Assembly: GCF_900105325.1 (NCBI RefSeq)
Contig: NZ_FNSU01000003.1
Span: 4,291,501-4,355,500 of the forward strand
Direction of reading: 5' to 3'
Length of the DNA: 64,000 bases
Source of the DNA: Pseudomonas marginalis
GTDB taxonomy: Bacteria > Pseudomonadota > Gammaproteobacteria > Pseudomonadales > Pseudomonadaceae
The notes beneath the pieces were generated by a model, which saw nothing but the letters and a program-made list of their open reading frames with translations, searched no databases and had not been told where the DNA came from. This document shows positions 44,366-53,083 of the stretch, one piece after another. Each line of letters opens with the position of its first letter. Positions within the stretch are counted from its first letter, which is position 1. A program made the position numbers and the translations under genes.

Positions 44366-45676
44366 ATGCCACTCATTCAGAAACAACTCGTACTCGCCAT
44401 CACGCTCGCGCTGGGGGCCACCTGTGCTCAGTACGCACAGGCCCGTGACGACATGGAACCCGACAGCGAGTGGTTCGAACAGATTGCGAAACATCACCAG
44501 AAAACTCATTTCGACCCGGCCACTCCCACCCCCGAAGATTTCTATTTCATCGACCGAGCCAACAGTCGTAACGGCCTGAGCGTTGCCCGCGTGCTGGACT
44601 CCGCAGTGGATGCCGCGCTGGCATCGGAGGAGTTGAGTGACTGGGAAAAGTACCAGCTTGAAAACTACGGGCTGTACTTGAGCAGCCTGGAGCCAGGTCG
44701 CTTGGGTACGCTGCTGGAGCAATTGGCCGGCAGCCAGAACGCCAACCTGGGCACGGCCACTCAAAACAGCATGAAACGCTTGCACGCCAGCCTGCTGACA
44801 GCCATACGCCAATTGGATAACCACACCGGTGAGGACGGCCGTGTCTGGCTCCAAGGCCTGGCCAGCAGCGGTGCCCTCGATGCCCAACACGGCAGCGCCG
44901 GCTTGAAACAAAGCAGCCAGGGCCTGTTGCTGGGTGCAGATGGAGCAATCGATGACGCCTGGCGGGTCGGCGTGGTGGGCGGCAAGTCTGGCAGCGACCT
45001 GAGCGCCCGGCATTTCAACGGTGAAGTGGACAGCTGGCACCTGGGCGCCTATGCGGTGCGCCAGGACGGTCCATGGGCTTTACGCCTGGGCGCGCTGTAC
45101 AGCAGCCATTCCGGGCAGAACACGCGCAGTGTGGACTTCGACTTCATCGATTACCGCGAACGCCTCACGGGCAAGTACAAGGCCCAGAGCCAGAACGCAT
45201 TCGCCGAACTGGGCCATCGGTTCGTCACCGACGGCTTGCATGCCGAACCGTTTGCCGGAATCGGCTTCCAACGGTATCACCGTGACCGCTTCTCCGAGAA
45301 AGGTGGCCATAGCGCGTTGAACGTGGGCACCCAAACCCAGCAAAACCTCAGCAGCACCTTCGGCCTGCGCTTGAGCCGCGACATCGCAGTGGCCGACCGG
45401 ATCACCCTCAAGCCGCACCTGAGCGCCCATTGGAAACACTTGTATGGCGACACCAACAGCCGCGTACGTCAATCCTTTGCCAGGGAAACCCGCGAGGACT
45501 TCAACAGCGCGTTCAGCATCGGCGGTACCTCGCTGGACCGAGATAATCTGGCCTTGCGCACGGGGCTGGACATGCGTCTTTCGGAGCACCAGACCCTGAG
45601 CATCGCGTACACCGCCGAAGTGGGCGACAACAGCCGCAACCATGGACTAATGGGCCAATGGCAAAGCGCGTTTTAA
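44366..45676 (+). CDS. autotransporter beta-barrel protein without passenger
   Basis: Outer-membrane protein of 436 residues. A signal peptide (MPLIQKQLVLAITLALGATC, cleavage near AQA) is followed by about 135 residues resembling the pre-barrel region (GLSVARVLDSAVDAALASEE, LSSLEPGRLGTLLEQLAGSQ). The autotransporter translocator domain runs from about residue 155 (RVWLQGLASSGALDAQHGS, QGLLLGADGAIDDAWRVGVV) to the terminal aromatic residue of MGQWQSAF. No passenger precedes it. The gene for what looks like the missing passenger lies 108 bases downstream. A strong Shine-Dalgarno site, AGGAGGTG, precedes the ATG. Confidence 0.88.
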   Translation: MPLIQKQLVLAITLALGATCAQYAQARDDMEPDSEWFEQIAKHHQKTHFDPATPTPEDFYFIDRANSRNGLSVARVLDSAVDAALASEELSDWEKYQLENYGLYLSSLEPGRLGTLLEQLAGSQNANLGTATQNSMKRLHASLLTAIRQLDNHTGEDGRVWLQGLASSGALDAQHGSAGLKQSSQGLLLGADGAIDDAWRVGVVGGKSGSDLSARHFNGEVDSWHLGAYAVRQDGPWALRLGALYSSHSGQNTRSVDFDFIDYRERLTGKYKAQSQNAFAELGHRFVTDGLHAEPFAGIGFQRYHRDRFSEKGGHSALNVGTQTQQNLSSTFGLRLSRDIAVADRITLKPHLSAHWKHLYGDTNSRVRQSFARETREDFNSAFSIGGTSLDRDNLALRTGLDMRLSEHQTLSIAYTAEVGDNSRNHGLMGQWQSAF

Positions 45677-45739
45677 GACAGAAACTGAAGAACCTTCACA
45701 CTCACACAGGTCTTGAAGGCTGACATTAAGCACCACTTT

Positions 45740-45768
45740 TTGCTCGCTACACTCCGGTCTCCTATACA
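45740..45768 (+). promoter_or_regulatory. sigma-70-like promoter of the passenger gene
   Basis: TTGCTC and TATACA are separated by exactly 17 bases (45740-45745 and 45763-45768). Transcription would start near 45775, ten bases before the ATG at 45785, giving the downstream gene its own promoter. Confidence 0.55.
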
Positions 45769-45784
45769 AACGAGGCCGGAAATC

Positions 45785-46954
45785 ATGATATCGACACTCT
45801 CGTTTTTCCCTCCCCTTGGTGCACTCTTCGCACAAAGCGCCAACGCCTTGGCCGAGGCTGCCACTCCGCCCGCCGCAGCACCCGAGCCACACACCGCGCC
45901 TCCAACCACTCCGCGCTCGTTCGGGCACCCCGCCCGCCAGGCCTCAAATGGCCAGCTCGGCACCAATATTGTCAAAGTCATCACCACGCCTAACTCCCCG
46001 CGCCGCGACGGGATGAATATCGACGAGATCGCGCGCCTCACCCAAACCCCGTCCAACCTTGATAAGTCACACATCATCAAAGCCGTCGACATCGTCAACA
46101 GCCCGGGCGTGCACATCAACTCACCGGGTCATGGCCTGAGCAGCTCCGGGCTCACCTCTGTCTGGCTGGAGAATCGAGGAAGCATCACGGCCCAATCCGG
46201 CACGGGTATGGCCCTGAAGGGAGAAAAGGCCGATGAGGTGATCAACCATGGCCTGATTGCAGGTGGCAATGGAGTCGCTCTGGACATGGGCGGCGGTGAC
46301 GACCTGTTGGTTGTCAAAAATGGCAGCCGCTTCAAAGGCGAAGTCGATGGCGGCAGCGGTACCAACCAGGTGGTTCTCGATGACACCAAAGGCGGCACGT
46401 TCGAAGGTGCGACCCGAATGCAACACCTGTGGGTCGGCAAGGGCGCCTGGGAACTGACCGGTGCACTGCACGACAATCGGCACGGCAAGGTGTACGGCGA
46501 TGCTGCCTTGACCAACCGCAGCGTTATCAAGGGGACCCTGGATATTGATGCGGGCGGCAGCTACTCCGGCGGCACCGTCGACTCCCTTAATGTCGCGGGT
46601 ACTCTGCTGCTCGATCCTGAAAATACACCACGGACCCGGATCTGGAAGGATCTGCACCTCAAACCAGGATCGACCATGGCGTTCAAAGTGGGCGCAGACC
46701 AAGCCCACTCCACGCTGAAAGTCGGCAATACGTTAACGCTGGATAACGCCACCCTGAAACTTGATGTACAGCCGGAAAGTGAAGCACTGCTCACGCGCCA
46801 GCTACGTATCGCGGATGCGGCATCCATCAAGGGAACATTCAGCGCCGTTACCAGCAACCTGACCACCCTGGAACCTGAACTGCTCTACAAACCTGAGGGT
46901 ATTTTTGTCGGCTTCAAGCGCAAGCAGAGCGCCGCACCCTCCGCTGACCATTAA
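45785..46954 (+). CDS. autotransporter passenger-like protein without barrel
   Basis: Protein of 389 residues. The hydrophobic N-terminus (MISTLSFFPPLGALFAQSAN) could be an atypical signal peptide lacking the usual basic residues. A Pro/Ala-rich stretch follows, then beta-helix-like repeats (IVNSPGVHINSPGHGLSSSG, LENRGSITAQSGTGMALKGE, GDDLLVVKNGSRFKGEVDGG) and a passenger-end module (LTRQLRIADAASIKGTFSAV, LYKPEGIFVGFKRK). In ordinary autotransporters this module leads directly into the barrel; here the frame stops, and an ISL3 element begins 17 bases later. The stop precedes the insertion, so the gene was not cut by it. A promoter at 45740-45768 supports the ATG at 45785 over a TTG at 45713. 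Confidence 0.78.
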   Translation: MISTLSFFPPLGALFAQSANALAEAATPPAAAPEPHTAPPTTPRSFGHPARQASNGQLGTNIVKVITTPNSPRRDGMNIDEIARLTQTPSNLDKSHIIKAVDIVNSPGVHINSPGHGLSSSGLTSVWLENRGSITAQSGTGMALKGEKADEVINHGLIAGGNGVALDMGGGDDLLVVKNGSRFKGEVDGGSGTNQVVLDDTKGGTFEGATRMQHLWVGKGAWELTGALHDNRHGKVYGDAALTNRSVIKGTLDIDAGGSYSGGTVDSLNVAGTLLLDPENTPRTRIWKDLHLKPGSTMAFKVGADQAHSTLKVGNTLTLDNATLKLDVQPESEALLTRQLRIADAASIKGTFSAVTSNLTTLEPELLYKPEGIFVGFKRKQSAAPSADH

Positions 46955-46971
46955 AAAATTGGCAAAAAAAA

Positions 46972-48279
46972 GGTTCATCACGGAATCCCGGGAAACACAG
47001 AAACAAGAACGCCGATTTGATTGATGATGTTCGTGCGAGCAAACACATCTAAAAAACCGGCGTTCTTATGCGTGATATTAATACTTTCCTTCCTTTTTGG
47101 GAGGGCTTTTCTGTCGTCACGATCAAGCCCGATGGTGACGCTCTAAAGATCGATCTGATTCCCCACGCCACCCGATTCCCTTCCTGCGGCGGCTGCCAAA
47201 AACCTTGTTCAACCACTCATGAGTATTGTGAGCGAACCGTTCGTGATCTGCCCATTCTCGGTCGCGCGGTGCGCCTCAGCATTTTGCTCAGGCGTGTTGG
47301 CTGCCGCGACTGTGGAAAACGCATGGAGGCCGTCAGTTGGCTGGATCGCTATGCCCGCATGACGCGCCGCTTGGCCGAGGCGGTCATTCAGGCCTGCGAG
47401 CGCCTTCCCACCCTGCACGTGGCCCAGATGTTTGGACTGCATTGGGACACTGTTCGGTTGCTGGAGCGTCGAGCCTTGCAGGCGGTGTTGAGTGAGTTGC
47501 CGAAGGCGCAACCACGACGCCTGATCATGGACGAGTTCGCGTTATTCAAAGGTCATCGTTACGCCAGCGTTGTGCTGGATGCCGATACACGACGAGTGCT
47601 GTGGATCGGTGAAGGCCGTAGCCGAGCGGCAGTCAGGCCGTTCTTCGAGGAACTGGGGCCGGAGGGCTGCGCTCGAATCGAAGCGGTGGCGATGGACATG
47701 AATACTGCTTTTGATCTGGAGGTTCGCCAGCATTGCCCGAAAGCGCGAGTGGTCTACGACCTTTTCCATGTGGTGGCCAAATATGGCCGAGAGGTGATTG
47801 ATCGGGTCCGCGTCGACGAAGCTAATCGGCTGCGTCATAACAAGCCGGCTCGCAAGGTCATCAAGCAGGCACGATGGCTGTTGCTGCGTAACCCACAGAA
47901 CCTGAAAACGCCGGAACAACAGGTCCATTTGCAGGATTTATTGGAGGCCAACCAATCGCTGATGACAGTTTATTTGATGAAGGCTGAACTCAAAACGCTC
48001 TGGACACCGAGCACTGCCTGGACCTGGAGATCGGCCTGGAAGCAATGGCTGCGCCATGCATATGAAAGCGAAATACCGGCTCTGATCCAGTTTGCCAAAC
48101 GGCTAAAGGGTTATTGGCGGGGCATCGTCAGTCGGGTTCGCTGGCCGATGCACACCGGTCAGTTGGAAGGAATAAACAATCGAATAAAGGTCATCAAACG
48201 GATGGCGTACGGTTACCGGGATAGCGAATTCTTCTTCATGAAGATCAAGAGCGTCTTTCCCGGTAATCCGTGATGAACC
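46972..48279 (+). mobile_element. ISL3-family insertion sequence, copy 1
   Basis: Complete element of 1308 bp with 24-bp terminal inverted repeats matching at 22 positions (left end begins GGTTCATCACGG; right end is CCGTGATGAACC). It encodes one transposase and is bounded on both sides by the octamer AAAAAAAA (46964-46971 and 48280-48287), the 8-bp target duplication expected for ISL3. Confidence 0.92.
47068..48273 (+). CDS. ISL3-family transposase, copy 1
   Basis: DDE transposase of 401 residues. The N-terminal zinc-ribbon has cysteine pairs in PSCGGCQKPC and RVGCRDCGKR; a helix-turn-helix region follows (LHVAQMFGLHWDTVRLLERR). Catalytic acidic residues fit LIMDEFALFKGHRYASVVLD, VAMDMNTAFDLEV and GQLEGINNRIKVIKRMAYGY. 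The frame is intact, so the element may be active. It differs from copy 2 at one residue (R69 here, C69 there) and one silent base (47229 T, 48545 C). Confidence 0.95.
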   Translation: MRDINTFLPFWEGFSVVTIKPDGDALKIDLIPHATRFPSCGGCQKPCSTTHEYCERTVRDLPILGRAVRLSILLRRVGCRDCGKRMEAVSWLDRYARMTRRLAEAVIQACERLPTLHVAQMFGLHWDTVRLLERRALQAVLSELPKAQPRRLIMDEFALFKGHRYASVVLDADTRRVLWIGEGRSRAAVRPFFEELGPEGCARIEAVAMDMNTAFDLEVRQHCPKARVVYDLFHVVAKYGREVIDRVRVDEANRLRHNKPARKVIKQARWLLLRNPQNLKTPEQQVHLQDLLEANQSLMTVYLMKAELKTLWTPSTAWTWRSAWKQWLRHAYESEIPALIQFAKRLKGYWRGIVSRVRWPMHTGQLEGINNRIKVIKRMAYGYRDSEFFFMKIKSVFPGNP

Positions 48280-48287
48280 AAAAAAAA

Positions 48288-49595
48288 GGTTCATCACGGA
48301 ATCCCGGGAAACACAGAAACAAGAACGCCGATTTGATTGATGATGTTCGTGCGAGCAAACACATCTAAAAAACCGGCGTTCTTATGCGTGATATTAATAC
48401 TTTCCTTCCTTTTTGGGAGGGCTTTTCTGTCGTCACGATCAAGCCCGATGGTGACGCTCTAAAGATCGATCTGATTCCCCACGCCACCCGATTCCCTTCC
48501 TGCGGCGGCTGCCAAAAACCTTGTTCAACCACTCATGAGTATTGCGAGCGAACCGTTCGTGATCTGCCCATTCTCGGTCGCGCGGTGTGCCTCAGCATTT
48601 TGCTCAGGCGTGTTGGCTGCCGCGACTGTGGAAAACGCATGGAGGCCGTCAGTTGGCTGGATCGCTATGCCCGCATGACGCGCCGCTTGGCCGAGGCGGT
48701 CATTCAGGCCTGCGAGCGCCTTCCCACCCTGCACGTGGCCCAGATGTTTGGACTGCATTGGGACACTGTTCGGTTGCTGGAGCGTCGAGCCTTGCAGGCG
48801 GTGTTGAGTGAGTTGCCGAAGGCGCAACCACGACGCCTGATCATGGACGAGTTCGCGTTATTCAAAGGTCATCGTTACGCCAGCGTTGTGCTGGATGCCG
48901 ATACACGACGAGTGCTGTGGATCGGTGAAGGCCGTAGCCGAGCGGCAGTCAGGCCGTTCTTCGAGGAACTGGGGCCGGAGGGCTGCGCTCGAATCGAAGC
49001 GGTGGCGATGGACATGAATACTGCTTTTGATCTGGAGGTTCGCCAGCATTGCCCGAAAGCGCGAGTGGTCTACGACCTTTTCCATGTGGTGGCCAAATAT
49101 GGCCGAGAGGTGATTGATCGGGTCCGCGTCGACGAAGCTAATCGGCTGCGTCATAACAAGCCGGCTCGCAAGGTCATCAAGCAGGCACGATGGCTGTTGC
49201 TGCGTAACCCACAGAACCTGAAAACGCCGGAACAACAGGTCCATTTGCAGGATTTATTGGAGGCCAACCAATCGCTGATGACAGTTTATTTGATGAAGGC
49301 TGAACTCAAAACGCTCTGGACACCGAGCACTGCCTGGACCTGGAGATCGGCCTGGAAGCAATGGCTGCGCCATGCATATGAAAGCGAAATACCGGCTCTG
49401 ATCCAGTTTGCCAAACGGCTAAAGGGTTATTGGCGGGGCATCGTCAGTCGGGTTCGCTGGCCGATGCACACCGGTCAGTTGGAAGGAATAAACAATCGAA
49501 TAAAGGTCATCAAACGGATGGCGTACGGTTACCGGGATAGCGAATTCTTCTTCATGAAGATCAAGAGCGTCTTTCCCGGTAATCCGTGATGAACC
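48288..49595 (+). mobile_element. ISL3-family insertion sequence, copy 2 (tandem)
   Basis: Second element in the same orientation, displaced by 1316 bases from copy 1 and separated from it by a single shared octamer AAAAAAAA. Another AAAAAAAA follows at 49596-49603. I found two base differences between the copies. Confidence 0.92.
48384..49589 (+). CDS. ISL3-family transposase, copy 2
   Basis: Same 401-residue transposase as copy 1 with one change, R69C (TGC at 48588 where copy 1 has CGC at 47272). The substituted residue lies just before the second cysteine pair of the zinc-ribbon region and could disturb it. All DDE residues are intact. Tandem IS copies can form a reactive junction where a right and a left inverted repeat face each other; here they are 8 bases apart. 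Confidence 0.95.
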   Translation: MRDINTFLPFWEGFSVVTIKPDGDALKIDLIPHATRFPSCGGCQKPCSTTHEYCERTVRDLPILGRAVCLSILLRRVGCRDCGKRMEAVSWLDRYARMTRRLAEAVIQACERLPTLHVAQMFGLHWDTVRLLERRALQAVLSELPKAQPRRLIMDEFALFKGHRYASVVLDADTRRVLWIGEGRSRAAVRPFFEELGPEGCARIEAVAMDMNTAFDLEVRQHCPKARVVYDLFHVVAKYGREVIDRVRVDEANRLRHNKPARKVIKQARWLLLRNPQNLKTPEQQVHLQDLLEANQSLMTVYLMKAELKTLWTPSTAWTWRSAWKQWLRHAYESEIPALIQFAKRLKGYWRGIVSRVRWPMHTGQLEGINNRIKVIKRMAYGYRDSEFFFMKIKSVFPGNP

Positions 49596-49622
49596 AAAAA
49601 AAAGGGGGGCACCTGCCCCCCC
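49596..49622 (-). terminator. intrinsic terminator of the pyc operon, at the IS target
   Basis: On the minus strand a GC hairpin (GGGGGGG...CCCCCC around CAGGTG) is followed by eight T (the plus-strand A8 at 49596-49603). That T-tract is the target octamer of the tandem insertion. Because the octamer was duplicated, a full T8 still adjoins the hairpin, so the terminator should still work. Confidence 0.85.
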
Positions 49623-49652
49623 GAGGATTAAACGGTAGTGTCGAAGGCTGGA

Positions 49653-51461
49653 TCAGCCTTCGATTTCAATCAGGATTTCGCCAGGGTTCACCCGGTCGCC
49701 CTTGGCCACGTGAACGGCGGACACCTTGCCGGCAATCGCAGCCTGCACTTCGGTTTCCATCTTCATCGCTTCGGTGATCAGCACGGCCTGGCCGGCCTTG
49801 ACCACATCGCCTTCCTTGACCAGCACATCGACGATATTGCCTGGCATCGCCGTGCTGACATGCCCCGGCTCGCTGGCCTGCTTGCGCTTGCTGCCGCCAC
49901 CGCCGACGAATTCGTTGAGCGGTTCGAACACCACTTCTTCCGGCATGCCATCGATGGACAGGTAGAAATGGCGCTTGCCTTCGGCTTTCACACCGACACC
50001 GGTGATGTCCACACGGTAGCTTTCGCCGTGCACGTCGATGACGAACTCGGTCGGCACGCCTTCACCACCGGCACGGGCCACGCCGCCGGCTTCAGGGATA
50101 GGCAGCAGCACCTCAGGCGTCAGGGTGCCGGCGTCGCGTTCTTCGAGGAACTTGCGCCCGATGTCCGGGAACATGGCGTAGGTCAGCACGTCTTCTTCGG
50201 ACTTGGCCAGTGCGCCGATTTCGCCGCGCAGCTTGGTCATCTCCGGCTTGAGCAGGTCGGCCGGGCGCACGTCGATCACTTCTTCGCTGCCGATGGCCTG
50301 GCGACGCAACTTCTCGTTCACCGTGCCCGGCGCCTTGCCGTAGCCGCCTTGCAGGTACAGCTTCACTTCGTTGGTGATGGTCTTGTAGCGCTCACCGGCC
50401 AGCACGTTGAAGAACGCCTGGGTGCCGACGATCTGCGAAGTCGGGGTCACCAGCGGCGGGAAGCCGAGGTCTTCACGCACGCGTGGAATTTCAGCCAGCA
50501 CTTCGCTCATGCGGTTCAGAGCGCCCTGCTCTTTCAACTGGTTGGCCAGGTTGGAAATCATCCCGCCCGGCACCTGGTTGACTTGCACACGGGTGTCGAC
50601 GGCGGTGAATTCGCTTTCGAACTGGTGGTACTTCTTGCGCACGGCATAGAAGTACAGGCCGATCTCTTGCAGCAGCTCCAGGTCGAGACCGGTATCGAAT
50701 TCGCTGCCTTTAAGGGCGGCGACCATAGACTCGGTGCCCGGGTGGCTGGTGCCCCAGGCGAAGCTGGAGATCGCGGTGTCGATATGATCGGCACCGTTTT
50801 CGATCGCCTTGAGTTGGCACATCGCGGCCAAACCGGCGGTGTCGTGGGAGTGGATAAAGATCGGCAGGCTCTGCTCGGCTTTCAGCGCCTTGACCAGTTC
50901 ACCGGTGGCGTACGGCGTCAGCAGGCCGGCCATGTCCTTGATCGCGATCGAGTCGCACCCCATGGATTCCAGCTGCTTGGCCTGGGCCACGAAGGCCTCG
51001 ACGGTGTGCACCGGGCTGGTGGTGTAGGCGATGGTGCCCTGGGCATGCTTGCCGGCGGCTTTGACCGCTTCGATGGCCACACGCAGGTTACGCACGTCGT
51101 TCATGGCGTCGAAGATGCGGAATACGTCGATACCGTTGACGGCAGCCTTGGCCACGAAGGCCTTGACCACGTCGTCGCTGTAATGGCGGTAGCCCAGCAG
51201 GTTCTGGCCGCGCAGGAGCATTTGCAGGCGCGTGTTAGGCAACGCGGCACGCAGTTTGCGCAGGCGCTCCCACGGGTCTTCCTTGAGGAAGCGTACGCAG
51301 GCGTCGAAGGTCGCGCCGCCCCAGACTTCCAGGGACCAGTAGCCGACTTTATCGAGCTTGTCGCAGATCGGCAGCATGTCGTCGGTGCGCATGCGGGTCG
51401 CCAGCAACGATTGGTGGGCGTCGCGCAGGATGGTGTCGGTTACGAAGATTTTTTTAGTCAT
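49653..51461 (-). CDS. pycB: pyruvate carboxylase subunit B (carboxyltransferase/biotin carrier)
   Basis: Transfers carboxyl from biotin to pyruvate to form oxaloacetate, replenishing the TCA cycle; 602 residues. The carboxyltransferase barrel starts VTDTILRDAHQSLLATRMRT, with GATFDACVRFLKEDPWERLR, and the metal-binding HSHDTAG later. The C-terminal biotin carrier domain has K567 in TEAMKMETEV. The oxaloacetate-decarboxylase alpha subunit is the close relative, but adjacent pycA and the lack of OadB/OadG genes favour pyruvate carboxylase. AGGAAC precedes the ATG at 51461, 11 bases after the pycA stop. Confidence 0.94.
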   Translation of the reverse strand: MTKKIFVTDTILRDAHQSLLATRMRTDDMLPICDKLDKVGYWSLEVWGGATFDACVRFLKEDPWERLRKLRAALPNTRLQMLLRGQNLLGYRHYSDDVVKAFVAKAAVNGIDVFRIFDAMNDVRNLRVAIEAVKAAGKHAQGTIAYTTSPVHTVEAFVAQAKQLESMGCDSIAIKDMAGLLTPYATGELVKALKAEQSLPIFIHSHDTAGLAAMCQLKAIENGADHIDTAISSFAWGTSHPGTESMVAALKGSEFDTGLDLELLQEIGLYFYAVRKKYHQFESEFTAVDTRVQVNQVPGGMISNLANQLKEQGALNRMSEVLAEIPRVREDLGFPPLVTPTSQIVGTQAFFNVLAGERYKTITNEVKLYLQGGYGKAPGTVNEKLRRQAIGSEEVIDVRPADLLKPEMTKLRGEIGALAKSEEDVLTYAMFPDIGRKFLEERDAGTLTPEVLLPIPEAGGVARAGGEGVPTEFVIDVHGESYRVDITGVGVKAEGKRHFYLSIDGMPEEVVFEPLNEFVGGGGSKRKQASEPGHVSTAMPGNIVDVLVKEGDVVKAGQAVLITEAMKMETEVQAAIAGKVSAVHVAKGDRVNPGEILIEIEG

Positions 51462-51472
51462 TGGAATGTTCC

Positions 51473-52888
51473 TCACAGGCCTGCGTGGGCGGCGATGGCG
51501 GCGGCGATGGCCAGGGCCAGCTCTTCGGGTTTGCGCTTGATCGAGTAGTTGGTCAGCTCAGGGTGGCTTTCCACAAAACTGGTGTTGAACTGGCCGCTGC
51601 GGAATTCCGGGTTACGCAGGATTTCCTGGTAGTAGGCGGCCGTGGTCTTCACGCCTTGCAGGCGCATGTCGTCCAGGGCACGCAGGCCGCGGTCCATGGC
51701 TTCTTCCCAGGTCAACGCCCAGACCACCAGCTTCAGGCACATGGAGTCGTAGAACGGCGGGATGGTGTAGCCGGTGTAGATCGCCGTGTCGGTACGCACG
51801 CCGGGGCCGCCGGGCGCGTAGTAACGGGTGATCTTGCCGAAGCTTGGGAGGAAGTTGTTCTTCGGGTCTTCGGCGTTGATGCGGAACTGCAACGCAAAGC
51901 CACGGTGCTGGATGTCTTCCTGTTTGACCGACAACGGCAGGCCCGAGGCGATTCGGATCTGCTCGCGGACAATGTCGATCCCGGTGATTTCTTCGGTGAT
52001 GGTGTGCTCCACCTGCACCCGGGTGTTCATCTCCATGAAGTACACCTCGCCCTCGGCGAGCAGGAACTCCACGGTGCCGGCGTTCTCGTAGCCCACGGCC
52101 TTGGCCGCGCGCACCGACAGGTCGCCGATGTAGGCGCGCTGTTCCGGGGTGAGCTGCGGGCTCGGGGCGATTTCGATGAGCTTCTGGTTACGGCGCTGGA
52201 TCGAACAGTCGCGCTCGAACAGATGCACCACGTTGCCGAAGCTGTCACCGAGGATCTGCGCCTCGATGTGCTTGGGATTGACGATGCATTTTTCCAGGAA
52301 CACTTCCGCCGAACCGAACGCCTTGGTAGCTTCGGAGATCACGCGGGGGAAGGCTTGTTCGAGTTCTTCACGGCTGTTGCAACGGCGGATACCGCGACCG
52401 CCACCACCGGAGGTGGCCTTGAGCATCACCGGGTAACCAATGCGGTCGCCTTCGGTGAGGGCCTCGGTGATGTCGGCGACGTTGCCTTCGGTGCCGGGCG
52501 TGACCGGCACACCGGCCTTGATCATGCTGCGGCGGGCTTCGGTCTTGTCGCCCATGCGGCGAATCACTTCAGCCGAAGGGCCGATGAATTTGATTCCCCG
52601 TTCGGCGCAGATGTCTGCCAACTCGGCGTTTTCCGACAGGAAGCCGTAGCCGGGGTGCAGCGCATCGCAACCGGTTTCCACCGCCAGGTTCACCAGCTTG
52701 CGCGGGTTCAGGTAGCCGGCCAGCGGCTCGGCACCAATGCTGTGGGCTTCGTCGGCACGCTTGACGTGCAACGCATGGCGGTCGGCGTCCGAGTAAACCG
52801 CGACCGAGCGAATGCCCATCTCGGCGCAGGCACGCACGATTCGTACGGCAATTTCACCACGGTTGGCGATCAGGATCTTTTTTATCAC
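51473..52888 (-). CDS. pycA: pyruvate carboxylase subunit A (biotin carboxylase)
   Basis: ATP-grasp biotin carboxylase subunit of 471 residues. Motifs: IKKILIANRGEIAVRIVRAC, LHPGYGFLSENAELADICAE, the ATP loop LKATSGGGGRGIRRC, and MEMNTRVQVEHTITEEITGI. It works with PycB and is similar to AccC; the pycB partner settles the assignment. The start is a GTG at 52888 with AAGGGAA upstream. It is divergent from a LysR gene, as PA5436-PA5437 in P. aeruginosa (from memory). Confidence 0.94.
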   Translation of the reverse strand: MIKKILIANRGEIAVRIVRACAEMGIRSVAVYSDADRHALHVKRADEAHSIGAEPLAGYLNPRKLVNLAVETGCDALHPGYGFLSENAELADICAERGIKFIGPSAEVIRRMGDKTEARRSMIKAGVPVTPGTEGNVADITEALTEGDRIGYPVMLKATSGGGGRGIRRCNSREELEQAFPRVISEATKAFGSAEVFLEKCIVNPKHIEAQILGDSFGNVVHLFERDCSIQRRNQKLIEIAPSPQLTPEQRAYIGDLSVRAAKAVGYENAGTVEFLLAEGEVYFMEMNTRVQVEHTITEEITGIDIVREQIRIASGLPLSVKQEDIQHRGFALQFRINAEDPKNNFLPSFGKITRYYAPGGPGVRTDTAIYTGYTIPPFYDSMCLKLVVWALTWEEAMDRGLRALDDMRLQGVKTTAAYYQEILRNPEFRSGQFNTSFVESHPELTNYSIKRKPEELALAIAAAIAAHAGL

Positions 52889-53010
52889 TTGGAAATTCCC
52901 TTGAGCCGATTGCTGCGTTCTTCGACCCGCTGGAGCCGGGTCGGCGCGTGACTAAATGTTTCAAGCCAGTCGCAGCCACACACTAAGCCCGTGGAGGGAT
53001 TAACAAAAAT

Positions 53011-53046
53011 CAATAATTATTGGGTCGCTCATAAGTAAAGACTTAT
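53011..53046. promoter_or_regulatory. two palindromes in the pycA-LysR intergenic region
   Basis: CAATAATTATTG (53011-53022) is a perfect 12-bp palindrome. ATAAGT-AAAG-ACTTAT (53031-53046) is an inverted repeat with a 4-base centre. Both lie in the AT-rich part of the 195-base divergent gap and are plausible binding sites for the adjacent LysR protein. Confidence 0.5.
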
Positions 53047-53083
53047 AGTTGGCCGGTCGACCTGGGACGAGAGGATTTAAATA

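Noticed and set aside
45713..45784. Upstream TTG start adding 24 residues to the passenger-like protein
   Set aside because: A promoter with ideal spacing (45740-45768) lies inside this stretch, so the mRNA would begin after it.
46955..46963. Passenger gene truncated by the IS insertion
   Set aside because: Its TAA stop comes before the target octamer, so the reading frame ended there before insertion.
49638..52951. Long plus-strand open frames (636 and 496 codons) opposite pycB and pycA
   Set aside because: Mirror frames of conserved genes; composition is biased and no ribosome site or domain is seen.
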